A stretch of DNA of 64,000 nucleotides, taken from Pisolithus tinctorius. Lineage: Eukaryota > Basidiomycota > Agaricomycetes > Boletales > Pisolithaceae. A program made the translations under genes and the position numbers. The DNA lies in the NCBI GenBank assembly GCA_024663395.1, contig JANFAH010000112.1, positions 1-64,000 on the forward strand. The letters are read 5' to 3'. The notes beneath the pieces are model-generated. The model searched no databases. It worked only from the letters and a program-made list of their open reading frames with translations, and had not been told where the DNA came from. Each line of letters starts with the position of its first letter. Position 1 is the stretch's first letter. Of the stretch, positions 12,168 through 22,426 are shown in pieces.

Positions 12168-12261
12168 GTATGTTTCAGTTTATGCCGGTCGCACCGTGCC
12201 CTGAGGAGTCGTTGGCAAGGGTGGAAAACATCATCTGCACTTCCGAAAATTTTGCTCATAG
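12168..12261. repeat. Third, truncated start of the duplicated unit
   Basis: A copy of 9674-9766 positioned after unit B, but not followed by phosphodiesterase sequence. It suggests a further duplication event or a deletion that removed a third unit. Confidence 0.7.
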
Positions 12262-12944
12262 CCATCCAAGGAGCGAAGGCTTGGACGTATGGGCTACTGG
12301 ACTTACAGCTCGAAGTGCTTCTCGATGGCTCGGATACCAGAGCTTAATCTACATTTTCGTCAAAAGAGTGCCTGCAGACCATAAATTGAGACTGGACCTG
12401 GCAGTGATGAGTCGACCCTGGCTTGCTCATAGCAATGCGTATGTATGAGCTTTGCGGTGACACTGCGGACGAGGATAATGGGCGCATGTCCAAAAGGATC
12501 TTGGATCCTACTTGTTACTTGATCCCGTGTCCATTTCACATCAGGCGGTGGTGGGACCATCGCGTTACGTATGGGGATATGAGATCTGAAACTTCTGTCT
12601 TAGAATGCTGAAAGGAGACACATAGCCCGCCAAGTCTCTGATGGGCCAGGTTTGAGACATGGCGCCTACATGTCTCAAGTCATACCTATCTTTGTATTGA
12701 CGATAGTCGCAGATTTTACAGCTTGTTATCTGACATGTCAATGGAACTGTAAACTACAAGCATTATGTACTCAAAGCCGGAAATTAGCGAAGACGAAGGT
12801 GTGCGAAGAAGAATTTGTACCTAGTTAGCGACAGCGGATCGCACAACATGCAAAAGTGAACGTTCAAACAGCGATGAACGAAAAGCGGCACACAATAATG
12901 ATAATGATAGTATTGGTCGGTAGCATGGTCAATGGACTTGTGTG
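12262..12944. other. Gene-free stretch with a short perfect hairpin
   Basis: I see no supported gene here. A perfect 10-bp palindrome, TTGAGACATG and CATGTCTCAA around a 7-nt loop, lies at 12652-12678. The part next to 12945 presumably holds the 3' end of the arrestin-like gene. Confidence 0.5.
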
Positions 12945-14595
12945 TTATGAACCCTCGTCCTTCTGAGGACCTGCGGAAGGATCAGGTGATTGCGATGTAG
13001 GTGGTGTGTAAAGCGGTAACGGCGTCGAGAAATCAATCTTGCGCTCGCCGTTTGGATGAAAGAGTTGGGAATATGCAGGTAAGCTTTGACCAAACGAGGT
13101 CTCAAGTCGGGTTTCCCCTGAAGATGTACCAGAAACGTGGCACCCTGTAGATAACGGCGGTCTCGGTGGTTCCGACAGATGGACCTGCTGCAGGGGAAGA
13201 GAGAAATGCAACTGTCGGTGAAGTGGTGCTTGTTCCGCGAGATCGTATGCGCATTGGATTGAAACGCTGAGGGTGTGTCGTACACTGAAAAGAGGACTAC
13301 TCTCTGTCATTCGACGCATGCGAGGTCCCGCCCAGTCAACTTCGGAAGGCTCTGCGGCAATAGGAACATCGATATCGAGGATGTACCATTCGAGCGAAAT
13401 GACAGGGTCACTGGTATTTGCGAAGATACGTCCATCCCCTCCGATGACATAACGACCGGAATTGTTCTCTGCGAGAAGGGAGAATGTTCTAGCCACCGAC
13501 GACCTCGGAGGCTGAGATGTCTGAAAGGCGTCTACGGCGCATAGTGTATGGACGGGGTGGTGACTGCGCAAAGGTTCATTAGGTGGTTGATGCCTTTGCG
13601 AGGGTATGGGGAAGCCGTTGGCGTATTCCTCATTTGCTGTGTTTCTAGTCAAGTCAAAATATATTTGAGCGACCGCACCGTTTAACATAGCCATCTGCTA
13701 CTCACCTATAAACTTCAACCTGATTTATGTCGACAGAGAACTCCGTCAGCCTAAGGCGCTCACGCTCGGATTCAGTCAAGTCTTTGGCCCGCAGACGTAA
13801 AGTAAAAGGGAGGGAGGTTTCATCCACTGAAACCGCGGTAGGAACGCACGCAACAACTTCGATCTTCCCCAGGACATCAAGAGAGGCAGTAGTCGACCCT
13901 TCCCGTGTATCGTTCAACTCTTTCTGAGTATCAACGATATACATCGCTAATGGGAATGAACCAGAAGGTCCAGCTGGAGGTTCGATGGTACGTCGGAGTG
14001 TGACAGGACACTTCGGGGCGTCCACTGTTCTGAATCGGGGACAGAGTGGGGCACAAAAGTTTAACCAAGAAAACGAAGAAGCATCGTCCTCTAAATAGAC
14101 ATATGTGGCAGTAGCGTAGAGAGCATAACGCGTCCCGGCCTCTTCAAAGTCGACATCTCCATAGGTGGATGTCAGTGGTAACCAACCTGGCACTCGAATA
14201 TCGAAAACGACATTCCAAGAACAAGGGCTATCCGAATACTCCAGTCCTTCGTTGGAGAGTTCGATGGGATCGCCGTGGACCAAGTCTTGTGAGACGGAGC
14301 ATAGTCGCACAGGGGCATATCCGGTCACTGGCGTGATCACTTCCGATTGACCCTCGAAAGTAATAATCAACGACTGCAACAGCAGTCGAGTTGTTGGTCT
14401 CGATCTATTGAAGAAGGACCTAGTGGGAGTGATCGAGACGTTGACATGGCCAGCCAGTGAGAAGGCAGATCTGATTAGCGGGGATGTGAGGCCCACTATA
14501 TGGCGTTTTACAGGCGCAAAAGCTTACGATGAACTGGCTTCTCCATGCATAAACAGAGTGTCAGTAAACGGCCGGATGTCCAGTACCACCCCCAT
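12945..14595 (-). CDS. Arrestin-like protein (tentative)
   Basis: The start ATG is at 14593-14595 (MGVVLDIRPFTDTLFMHGEA). The first intron ends at CATCAG near 14472 and gives ...EASSSSAFSLAGHVNVSITP. A second intron lies at about 13646-13703, and the protein is about 500 aa. Beta-rich sequence such as LLLQSLIITFEGQ and GWLPLTSTYGDVDF, then GTRYALYATATY, resembles the arrestin N-lobe of fungal alpha-arrestin-like proteins. These proteins usually act as cargo adaptors for ubiquitin ligases. The C-terminus is Pro/Ser-rich (PLPLYTPPTSQSP) and contains PLYTPP, close to but not a canonical PPxY site. The assignment rests on fold-like pattern, not on a signature motif, and it could be another beta-sandwich protein. 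Confidence 0.5.
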
Positions 14596-15143
14596 GATCA
14601 GGCTGTTGGAGACGGTGATATAGGTTGGGGGGGAGCAGCGAAGGGACATACAAGGACGTCCTCATTATATGCGGGGAATCGCCGCTTAGGACCCAGACAG
14701 TGAAAGGGGAACAAAGAGCGGGCAAGAAAAAAACGTGTCATGGCGGCATCTGCTTCGATATGCCGGTGGCCTGGTAAACATGACTAGGCCTGACATATGT
14801 TTCGTGTCTTACCAGGTACGGCCATTGACTGGCTGCGAAGGATCTGAATATTCACGTTCGACCTACCCTGGGTGGTAAAATTCATTGGTCGACGTTGCCT
14901 TTGTTTCGTAACCGGAGGGGTTGCCTATAGCAGCGGACAAAGGAAACATGGAGGCGTCTTAGACAGGAGGACAATGGAGTGTCACAGCCATCAAGTACTC
15001 AAATATTACCCGATATATTCTCCGGCAATCACTCCGTGAAATCATCTTCGTCTGTTAATGTTATGTATCACTAGCACTCCTCGTTGGAAAAAGGCGACTA
15101 CGCGACAGCCATGTCGTACTGGCACACATTCTGATACTGGCCG
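14596..15143. other. Intergenic region between the arrestin-like gene and BRX1
   Basis: No coding signal recognised. It carries an imperfect inverted repeat, CTGGTAA...TTACCAG, around 14770-14815. It probably combines the promoter of the arrestin-like gene with the BRX1 3' end. Confidence 0.4.
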
Positions 15144-16226
15144 TCACGCGAAAATCTTTGGCACACTCAAGGCGTCTTCTTCCCTGCGGCGCAACTCCTT
15201 CCTCCGGGCACTCTCTTCCTGGGCATCTTTGCGATCCCGGTACCTGTCCCCCTTTCTCTGCCTCAGCATGGATCGAACCGCCGCAGGAGTGACAAATTCT
15301 GATTGGCATGGAATCAGCTGTGCTCACGTGTGAGCAAATCAATGAACTCGTCGGCGAACCTGGGTTAGAGTAGACAGTTGCGCCACTGAAAGCCCCCTCA
15401 AATATCCGTATCGGAGTTAGGACAAACCGAGGACCGATTTCAACCAATGACATCTTCGGTGGCCCATTTGGTTGATGGGGATCTTTTTCAAGAATCTTTC
15501 GTGCGGAACGTTAGCGACATGGTCAGGAAGGCAATATTTTTAGAATAACCTGAAAATTCCTGAACCAAATTTTGTTGTCGAGTATGGAGAATGATAAAAC
15601 ATGGTCTATGAAAGGTTTCGCCCTCCTTGCGAGCGGAGGAACGCCAAATATCTGACCATAAAAACAGATCAGCACATTTTGCAGTCCTATTCCACCCTAC
15701 TTACGTGGGTGAAAAGTTCCTTGGTCATCCGACCCCACTCCGTCTCGTCAAATGCCTTGTCAAAACTCAGTATACCCCTGCCCCCCTTCAGGCAGTTTCC
15801 TGTCATCTTGAGTTCGTCCATGGTATGCACATTCAAGACGTGCATTTTGATGCTTGGGCCGTTTGGGGTTTTCGCAGCCCACAAGTACAAATCTTCGTGT
15901 CTCCGTGCCTCAAAATAAAGCGTATTATTGCAATTGTGCAAGTCGGCCAACTCGGGCAGTAGATGTAGATGTGACTTTGAATCCAACTTAGATTCTGGGA
16001 TTTATGTGAGACACTAATGTAATAGTGTGTGCGCAGAATAATGTACTGACGCACCTCTTTTGACATGGGGCAAGAGTGCTTCCAAGTCGCTCATGAGATG
16101 TCTCATCCGGTGTGTGATACCCCGAGAAGAGAGCATCAAAACACGCTGCTTGTTCCGCCTTTTCGGTTGAACGTCATTCTCGACTTCTACTTCCTCTGCT
16201 TGTCGCTTTCTTTTACCTTCAGTCAT
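15144..16226 (-). CDS. BRX1: Ribosome biogenesis protein BRX1 (Brix domain)
   Basis: Nucleolar assembly factor for the 60S subunit. Exon 1 starts MTEGKRKRQAEEVEVENDVQ and includes RVLMLSSRGITHRMRHLM. Spliced exons give HVKRESKLDSKSHLHLLPEL, then WAAKTPNGPSIKMHVLNVHT and LKGGRGILSFDKAFDE. Further exons give FGVPPSARRAKPFIDHVLSF, then MSLVEIGPRFVLTPIRIFEG and finally EFVTPAAVRSMLRQRKG. This is the full order of the Brix domain, and the last exon ends KIFA followed by TGA at 15144-15146. Introns are about 45-65 nt; the last is bounded by CCCAG|GTTCGC and AATCAG|AATTTG. The basic C-terminus is normal for Brx1. The gene is co-oriented with the KH gene upstream. Confidence 0.95.
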
Positions 16227-16655
16227 CGTCTCTCGGATGAAGGACGGGTGTACTTAGGAGTGGTGTATGGAAGCACGTAGTGCAAAAATTGCACGTGACT
16301 ATAGTGACCCTGGCATCATTAATCTGGCAGCTGCCATCGGACCCCCTGACTTAGCATGGCCGCTCAAGAAAACTTCCACATAGCACTTCATATCAACATT
16401 GTGATTTTGAGGAAGACATGCTGTTTGTGACTGACTGGGACTACGGTCAGCTGGAGTAACCCTCATATGTACAATGACTGGAACAAGAATGAAAAGAAGA
16501 CGAAAGTGGTAAAGTAGGAATACAGGCCCTATCAAAACACAATCTGGTCACGAATAAACGAGTCAGGAAACAGAACATCTGTGATAGGCTACTAGTGTCC
16601 CAAACAAGGAAAGAACTTGAACACAACATCAGCATTCACAGTTTACTCGGTAAGT
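16227..16655. other. Intergenic region upstream of BRX1
   Basis: About 430 bp between the BRX1 start and the KH gene stop. No gene or RNA recognised. It should contain the BRX1 promoter and the KH gene 3' UTR. Confidence 0.4.
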
Positions 16656-18068
16656 TCAAGAACTCGAAGTAGTGGTCGATGCTCGCAACTGCTTTTGTTT
16701 TTCCTGTTCCAATCGCTGCCAAAACAAACTCAGTCCAAGTCATTGCGAAGGTGTAATCAAAGCGCACATGATACAAGAGCTGCACTGCCATCTGGATATT
16801 GGCAGGTTGACCAGTGATCACTACAAGCCGTTCACCTTCACCGCCAGACGATGGTGCACCATTGATGCCAGCACCAGGTTCCATAATCTTAATCTGGCTA
16901 GCGCTCAAGTGCCTGATCTCGTTGATCTTGCTCCCCCCCTTGCCAATGATGCATCCCACGAGATCGTTCGGGATGTATATTTGTTGGGTCTGGAGTTGCT
17001 GTGGTGGCTGATGCGAGTGTGGAACGTACGGCTGCGAAGAAGCATAACCAGGGACGTAAGAGGACCCCGTGTACGGCAATCTTCTCGAGTAGCTGGAGGG
17101 ACGATAGCTAGAATGACCGACTGAGGGCATACGCTCCTGCGCCTCGATAAGGATATTGCCGATATAATAAGTCGCTATATGAATAGCATCCGCAACTCCC
17201 GCTACACTCAAAACCCGCTGTGGGTATAACGCATAAATTGAATGCAAGTGAAGAGCTAAGACGATACATACCTCAGTAGAGCCGGGGAGCATGCCTTCAC
17301 TGGCATTGAGTCTTGCGCCGCTGGCATCCTGAATTTCCTTTATTTTACATCCTTGCTTCCCAATCACCGACCCCATGCGGGAATTGGGGATCATGAATTT
17401 GATGGTAACGGCACGGCTGCCTGGAACAGAAGGTACGTCAAATGGCTCATCGTTAATGCGCCGAACGATGAGCCCAAAGGCCTGGTAGACAATTCGTATG
17501 AGAGTCGAATGGGATTGGATGATGAACAGAAACTTGCTTTAGAAACGGCGTCGAGTGGACCACTGACGTTGAGGATCCTCTCTGGGTTTCCGGGGATGCT
17601 CTCAGAAACGACAACACGGGCACCACTCTTATCACGAATCTCGTTGACATGTGCTCCACCTCTCCCGATGATGATGGACGCGTCTTGAGTAACGATTAGG
17701 CAACGCATGTGAATCATGCCAGACGGCGGAGTAGGGGAGCTGACGGACGAAGAAGGTGCTGCGGACATGGTGGCAGAAGGCTTAGCACTATCGTCCGACC
17801 TGGAACGGTTGTCGCCCAATTTAGGGTCTGATGAGGATGGTTTGGGAGAAGGAGTAGACGCAGCCGTGTCTGCTATGGATGCGGGGGCTTCTGTCATATT
17901 CACATCATGAGTCATAGCAGACGCAGCAGACGAGCGGGAGTTGTAGTGATTTTGAGCGCGCGAATCATCCGCAGGGATTACGCCGGTATTTGCGCGCTTG
18001 TAATGTTTTTTATCGTCCGAGTCTGACGGGGAGCGAGACCGCTTGCGGTTGTTGTCGACCTCTGCCAT
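16656..18068 (-). CDS. Triple KH-domain RNA-binding protein (PBP2/HEK2/Rnc1-like)
   Basis: Poly(rC)-binding-type protein likely to control mRNA stability or localisation. Three KH cores are visible: IIIGRGGAHVNEIRDKSGA, SVIGKQGCKIKEIQDASGA and CIIGKGGSKINEIRHLSAS, each with a G-x-x-G loop. The N-terminus (MAEVDNNRKRSRSPSDSDDK) is charged and Ser-rich, as is usual for nuclear RNA proteins. Introns interrupt KH1, the KH1-KH2 linker and KH2. A last intron (GTGCGC...GGCAG) gives a C-terminal exon HRLEQEKQKQLRASTTTSSS and the stop at 16656-16658. Without that splice the frame would run on to an unlikely tail. The ATG at 18068 was preferred to the near-cognate codons upstream. Orthology within the Hek2/Pbp2/Rnc1 group is not resolved. 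Confidence 0.9.
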
Positions 18069-18456
18069 GACCAATTTAGTGACTGAATATCTCTAATACA
18101 CGGAAGGGATTGGGGTGATGGCTTGATAGTGACAGGGATATGAAGGGTAGTTTGGACTGAACAATCGGAGGCGGGTTCTGATGGGGGAGGGGTCGAGGTG
18201 GTGAGGAATGGTGGATGTGGACACGGTAATCGCTAATGGACCCAAGAAGAACTTACCTTTACAACCAAACTTCGTCCGAGCGCACACCAGCACAATCTCT
18301 AACAAACTCTGTGCCTTCGTCGAGCCCTGGCACGCGACGAGCCCACCAGACGGTAGCTAATGTTCACTGGCAAGCGGATATATTGTACACGACGACAGAC
18401 TAGCCTACAGGTCCTCAAGGCCAAACAACACCACACACACCAACACAGGGGAGCAT
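18069..18456. other. Intergenic region upstream of the KH gene
   Basis: About 390 bp with pyrimidine-rich tracts on the minus strand and no coding signal. It probably holds the KH gene promoter and 5' UTR. Confidence 0.4.
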
Positions 18457-20669
18457 TCAGTTTTGACCCTTTTCAGAACTCACCAACTCCAAGAGGAACT
18501 TAAACCATCGATCCTCCCACATCTGCATCAACTTCACCTTTTCAGCACCTTCTAGCATGGAGTACTGCGACAGAAACGGTTAGCTAAACAAACAAAGAGG
18601 GGGGGGAAGCCCACACGGACCGTAATGCTATCCCGCGCCAGATGCGCAAGTGTGAGGAGACCGGTCACTTCGCTTGCAACGACAACCTAAAGGTATTTTG
18701 AATGCAACCCATGATAGCAGCACATCCACCGCAGTGCCATTACCTGGTAAAAGTCATAAGACAAACCCATATTCTGAAATATAGCTGGGTCGTCTGAACT
18801 GAGGGCTACTGGAACACCATGATTCAACAAGATTGGTAGTGGATGCATGGGCATCGATGCCGTCAAGCGCTGAAAATTAACATCAGCGACGAATCCATGA
18901 AGTGTAAAATCGCCCGACCAAGATCTCATTACTGATTAAGGCGCGTCAAGGACAAAACGTACGTAGGTTAAATCCGCACTCACGAGATCGGACAAACTTC
19001 CAAAGCAATTCCTTGTTCTCTGCATATTTGCATCAACTTGGGGTGCTTGACTAGCGAAAATCTTTCTCGGTGAGGTGAGTAACAATCCCACCGAACGCAA
19101 TGAACCTCACCCGTGCCCAATGCGTTTCGTTCCAAGAAGAATAGCATCATAAAGATTCTCGTCAGCTTTGGTCCCATCGCCACAGGTCTCCCCAGCATGG
19201 AAAATGTAAGGTATCGATACACCCTCGTGCTTTTGCCGTTCCTTGAACTGGAGGAGGGGTTCTAAGTAATCCTTCAACGGGATAAGTATATTTTCGTCCC
19301 CGACGAGGTCAAATCCTGAGCTAACGATCAACTTCTGCAGGATCACATTACCAAGTGGTCATACCAACGATGGTATCAGGAAACTCTTTCTTCATAACCA
19401 GACAGTCTTCCAGGTGCTCCTCTAATCCGGCCGCATCGCAATCCCGGATGACAGTATATATAACCTAGACGGCGCAATTTCAGCATTGCCACTACATATA
19501 TGATGACCTTCCAGGACTTTGGCATCAAAGAAGTCTTCCCTTTCTTGCTTGAAATTGTCTACTACTTGCTTAAATATATTAAGCCATTCGATATGTGGCA
19601 CGTCCATCTTTCCATCGGCGCCGACCATGAATCTATCGAAATAGTCTGACACAACGAGGACGGAGTGGAGAAGCACATACCTACGGGTGAAATTTATGCG
19701 TACCTCGACGTAAAGTATGCCATCCGCAGTGATGTCTTCCAGAAACTGTCTGATGTACTGCCTCCATAGAGGTGTATAATATACAATGTTCTAGGAAATG
19801 AAAATTAAGTCATGTGTAATACGACGGCTCGGGAGGAAAGCACCATATTCAATAAGGCCGCAGAGCGAAATTTGTCCCAGATCTGAGCGACACGGCAGTC
19901 ATAACATGCACGGTTCAGAAGTGCAAGCTTGCGTGTTCCTCACCCGAATGTTATTATTGTGTGTGACATATGCAGCGCTGGGATTGATGGACATGTAGCC
20001 GGTCACCCATCTGTCGAAACCTTCTGGGCCTCCAAAAGCTTCATCGAACCGTTCGCGTGCCCGACTGAATCGCACCCAGGACATCGGTGGGTAACTTGGA
20101 TCCGTCAAGGAAGAAGCCTCCGCAGGAAAATCTGGTGCTAGAGGTCTAATTTCTGGCACGATAGAAGAAATATTCGAGGAGGTAATGACCTCCGACGATC
20201 GGATATGGAAGGACGGGTATCGAAGCGCAAAGTGGAGTAGAGTATAGGGATCGACGGTCAGATCGAGATGGGCATGAAGAAGTGCGCCTTTTGGCATCTA
20301 ACAGACTTAGTCCGAAAACCTCTGGCCAAGGAATTCTCTAGATACCTTCCTGATGATCCCAAAGAGGCGTGTGCTTGAAATTATAGCCTTCCCTGGTCAA
20401 CGGCAACGTCAAGAGGACTAATCACAAAAACGACTAATCACAAAAACGGTGTTCAGACCTGTTAGGAACTCCATCCCCGGGAATGGATGTGGGACATTCT
20501 CATGTTCCACGCCCCAGACGGTTGTAGCCTCTTCAGTACGGATGCGACGGGCAATATTATCAGCACATAACTCCATTGAGTGTGGTAGTCGTGCATGGTC
20601 AACACGGAAGGCTCTGTCTGCATTTATCAATGCTGCACGCTTCTGCGTGTGCTCTTCAAGCGGGGTCAT
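18457..20669 (-). CDS. ADGF-type adenosine deaminase
   Basis: Metal-dependent hydrolase of the adenosine deaminase growth-factor (ADA2/CECR1-like) subfamily, expected to deaminate adenosine to inosine. Metal- and substrate-binding motifs appear in order: ALLHAHLDLTVD (HxH), YIFHAGETCGDG, KRIGHG, IALEVCPIS and VPVALSSDDPAIF. The coding sequence is broken by at least eight short introns. The start is taken as the ATG at 20669 (MTPLEEHTQKRAALINADR) because the family begins with a charged helix. I see no obvious signal peptide, unlike secreted animal enzymes. The C-terminus is uncertain; the frame ends SSEKGQN at 18457-18459 but a GTGAGT just before could start another intron. It is divergent from CSM1 with only 104 bp between start codons. 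Confidence 0.88.
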
Positions 20670-20773
20670 GTCGGATCGAGATCTGAAGCTGAAGATCTGA
20701 ACGCTAAGCGCCTGCCTGATTCGGTTTATCAACTACGTAGACGGTCACGTGATGTACATCGTTCCGCGACACC
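20670..20773. promoter_or_regulatory. Very short divergent promoter, adenosine deaminase/CSM1
   Basis: Only 104 bp separate the two start codons, so core promoter elements and 5' UTRs must be shared or overlap. It contains CGGTCACGTGATG, a CACGTG E-box-like core near 20745, a typical binding site for bHLH factors. Confidence 0.45.
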
Positions 20774-22335
20774 ATGTCCTCTGAGGACGAAATAAGTGAG
20801 TATTTCAGACCGGAATGCTTCTTGGGACGTTCACCTGAAACAGCCAAGATATTCGGAAAGGCGGTCCGGCAGTTTCACCGAACTCAGGAGGAACAACTGA
20901 ACTATCGAAAGTAAATCCAAAGAAATCCAAACCTCTTTCAAAAACTCCTTCAGCATCTGCAGTAAAGGACACGCAAAGTGAGGAAGGCGCGTGGGCTAAA
21001 TGGAAACGAAACATGAACCCACCAGCGTTGGGGGACACTATGAACATCATAAACCACCAGCCGGACAAAGATGTGACTCCTTCACCGACACCCTCACAAA
21101 GATCAGACCAAGCAGTCGGCAACAACAAATTGCGCCATTCTGCAAATGTCGCCTCTCACAAGGAGATTGACCGGTGGAAACTGCGGGTTAAGGATGTACG
21201 ATCCATGTCCTCTCTCTTCGAGTACGATTTAGCTCACACCTCGGAAGCTCGAGTCACAGAGAGATTCACTGTCAAAGCAACTGGACGAGCTATTTAAGAT
21301 CCGGAGAACAGAACCTGAACAAGCATTGGAGGAGCTACACGTGCAATATGAGGAACGTGCAAAGAGTAAGCCGATCTTTTCTCCCACCGCTACTGTAGTA
21401 ATTCCCTTACAGTGCAGGATGCTCTTGTCAGAGAACTAACTTCACAACTTGCTCGTATCGAGCCCCTCTCTCGAACTGGCCAGAACGTTGCCCTACATTT
21501 CCTTACCAGGGAAGCCGCAGACGAGGAGAAGAGGGCCGTGGAACAAGAAATAGTTCAGCTTCGTGATGTAATCAAGCAAAGGGATGCGGTCATTTCAGAT
21601 CAAAGCAAACGCATAAACGAACTCCAACAATTAGGTAGGTATCATCCTTCATGCTGCCCCCAGTCATTAACTGGTTTGTTTCCTAAAGTGCATGAAGTGA
21701 CTCGCGAACGAGACGCCGAAATAGAAAGGTCAAAAGAACTTCTCTCCCGGGTCGCACTAAAAGTCGCACCTACAACTTCTCGTTCTCAGCAGCGGCGACC
21801 AATCGGTGCGGAAGATCCTAAGACGGAGGTCATCAAATTCTACGAAGAGATGTCCAACCTCTTGGTTACTAATGTCAAATTTGAGGATGCACCTGGCTCA
21901 GATGAACAGGAAGTAACTTTCCATTGTGTCTATACATATTTTGAGATGGCTCGTCGTGAGGACAGTGTTGAGGGGGAACGGGTAAATGAGAAAAGTAAGT
22001 TCATCCTGTTGGCGACGTCAGACGCCACTGGTAGCCGTACTCACGATGCCTCCTCAGGCATAGGTTTCACGATGTGTATCTTCAATGGTTATGGTGGCCC
22101 CAACGGAGAACCCATAAGCGACGACGATTTTGTGCATCGTCGGATCAAATACACCCCACTGCACCTTGACAAGGAGCCTGATTCCTTCGTCGAAGCGTTA
22201 TCCTACATGGGCGAGAGCTTCACTTTCCCTTGCTCCCAGCAAGGTCTCTTCCTCAACTCACTACGCGATCGGATGGTGGATGCAATGAAGGGTAGAGAGA
22301 ACAGCGAGGATAGCATCGAGATGCAGTATGAATGA
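20774..22335 (+). CDS. Monopolin-complex/kinetochore protein Csm1/Pcs1-like
   Basis: Clamps microtubule-binding sites at kinetochores and nucleolar rDNA in yeasts. The first exon (20774-20795, MSSEDEI) is joined to 20849 to give MSSEDEINIRKGGPAVSPNS. A Ser/Pro/Lys-rich N-terminal half follows. The long coiled coil spans SKQLDELFKIRRTEP through QEIVQLRDVIKQRDAVISDQ to VTRERDAEIERSKELL. The globular C-terminal domain starts KTEVIKFYEEMSNLLVTNVK and ends near the Csm1-type stretch RIKYTPLHLDKEPDSFVEAL. At least four introns are needed. The order coiled coil plus small C-terminal domain fits Csm1/Pcs1. Primary-sequence similarity in this family is low, so the name is a strong suggestion, not proof. 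Confidence 0.72.
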
Positions 22336-22426
22336 TGACAGGATTGGCTGTAGGATCTTAACAGTGTACTCTTACATTACCCTCGTATACCCGCCTAAGC
22401 ATTATGCAACGCGTAACTTCACTTCG

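Noticed and set aside
6900..12300. Terpenoid biosynthetic gene cluster
   Set aside because: Two synthases are present, but no P450, transferase, transporter or regulator lies nearby. The neighbours are housekeeping genes.
14770..14815. CTGGTAA...TTACCAG inverted repeat as a MITE
   Set aside because: The arms are only seven bases and no target duplication or second copy was seen.
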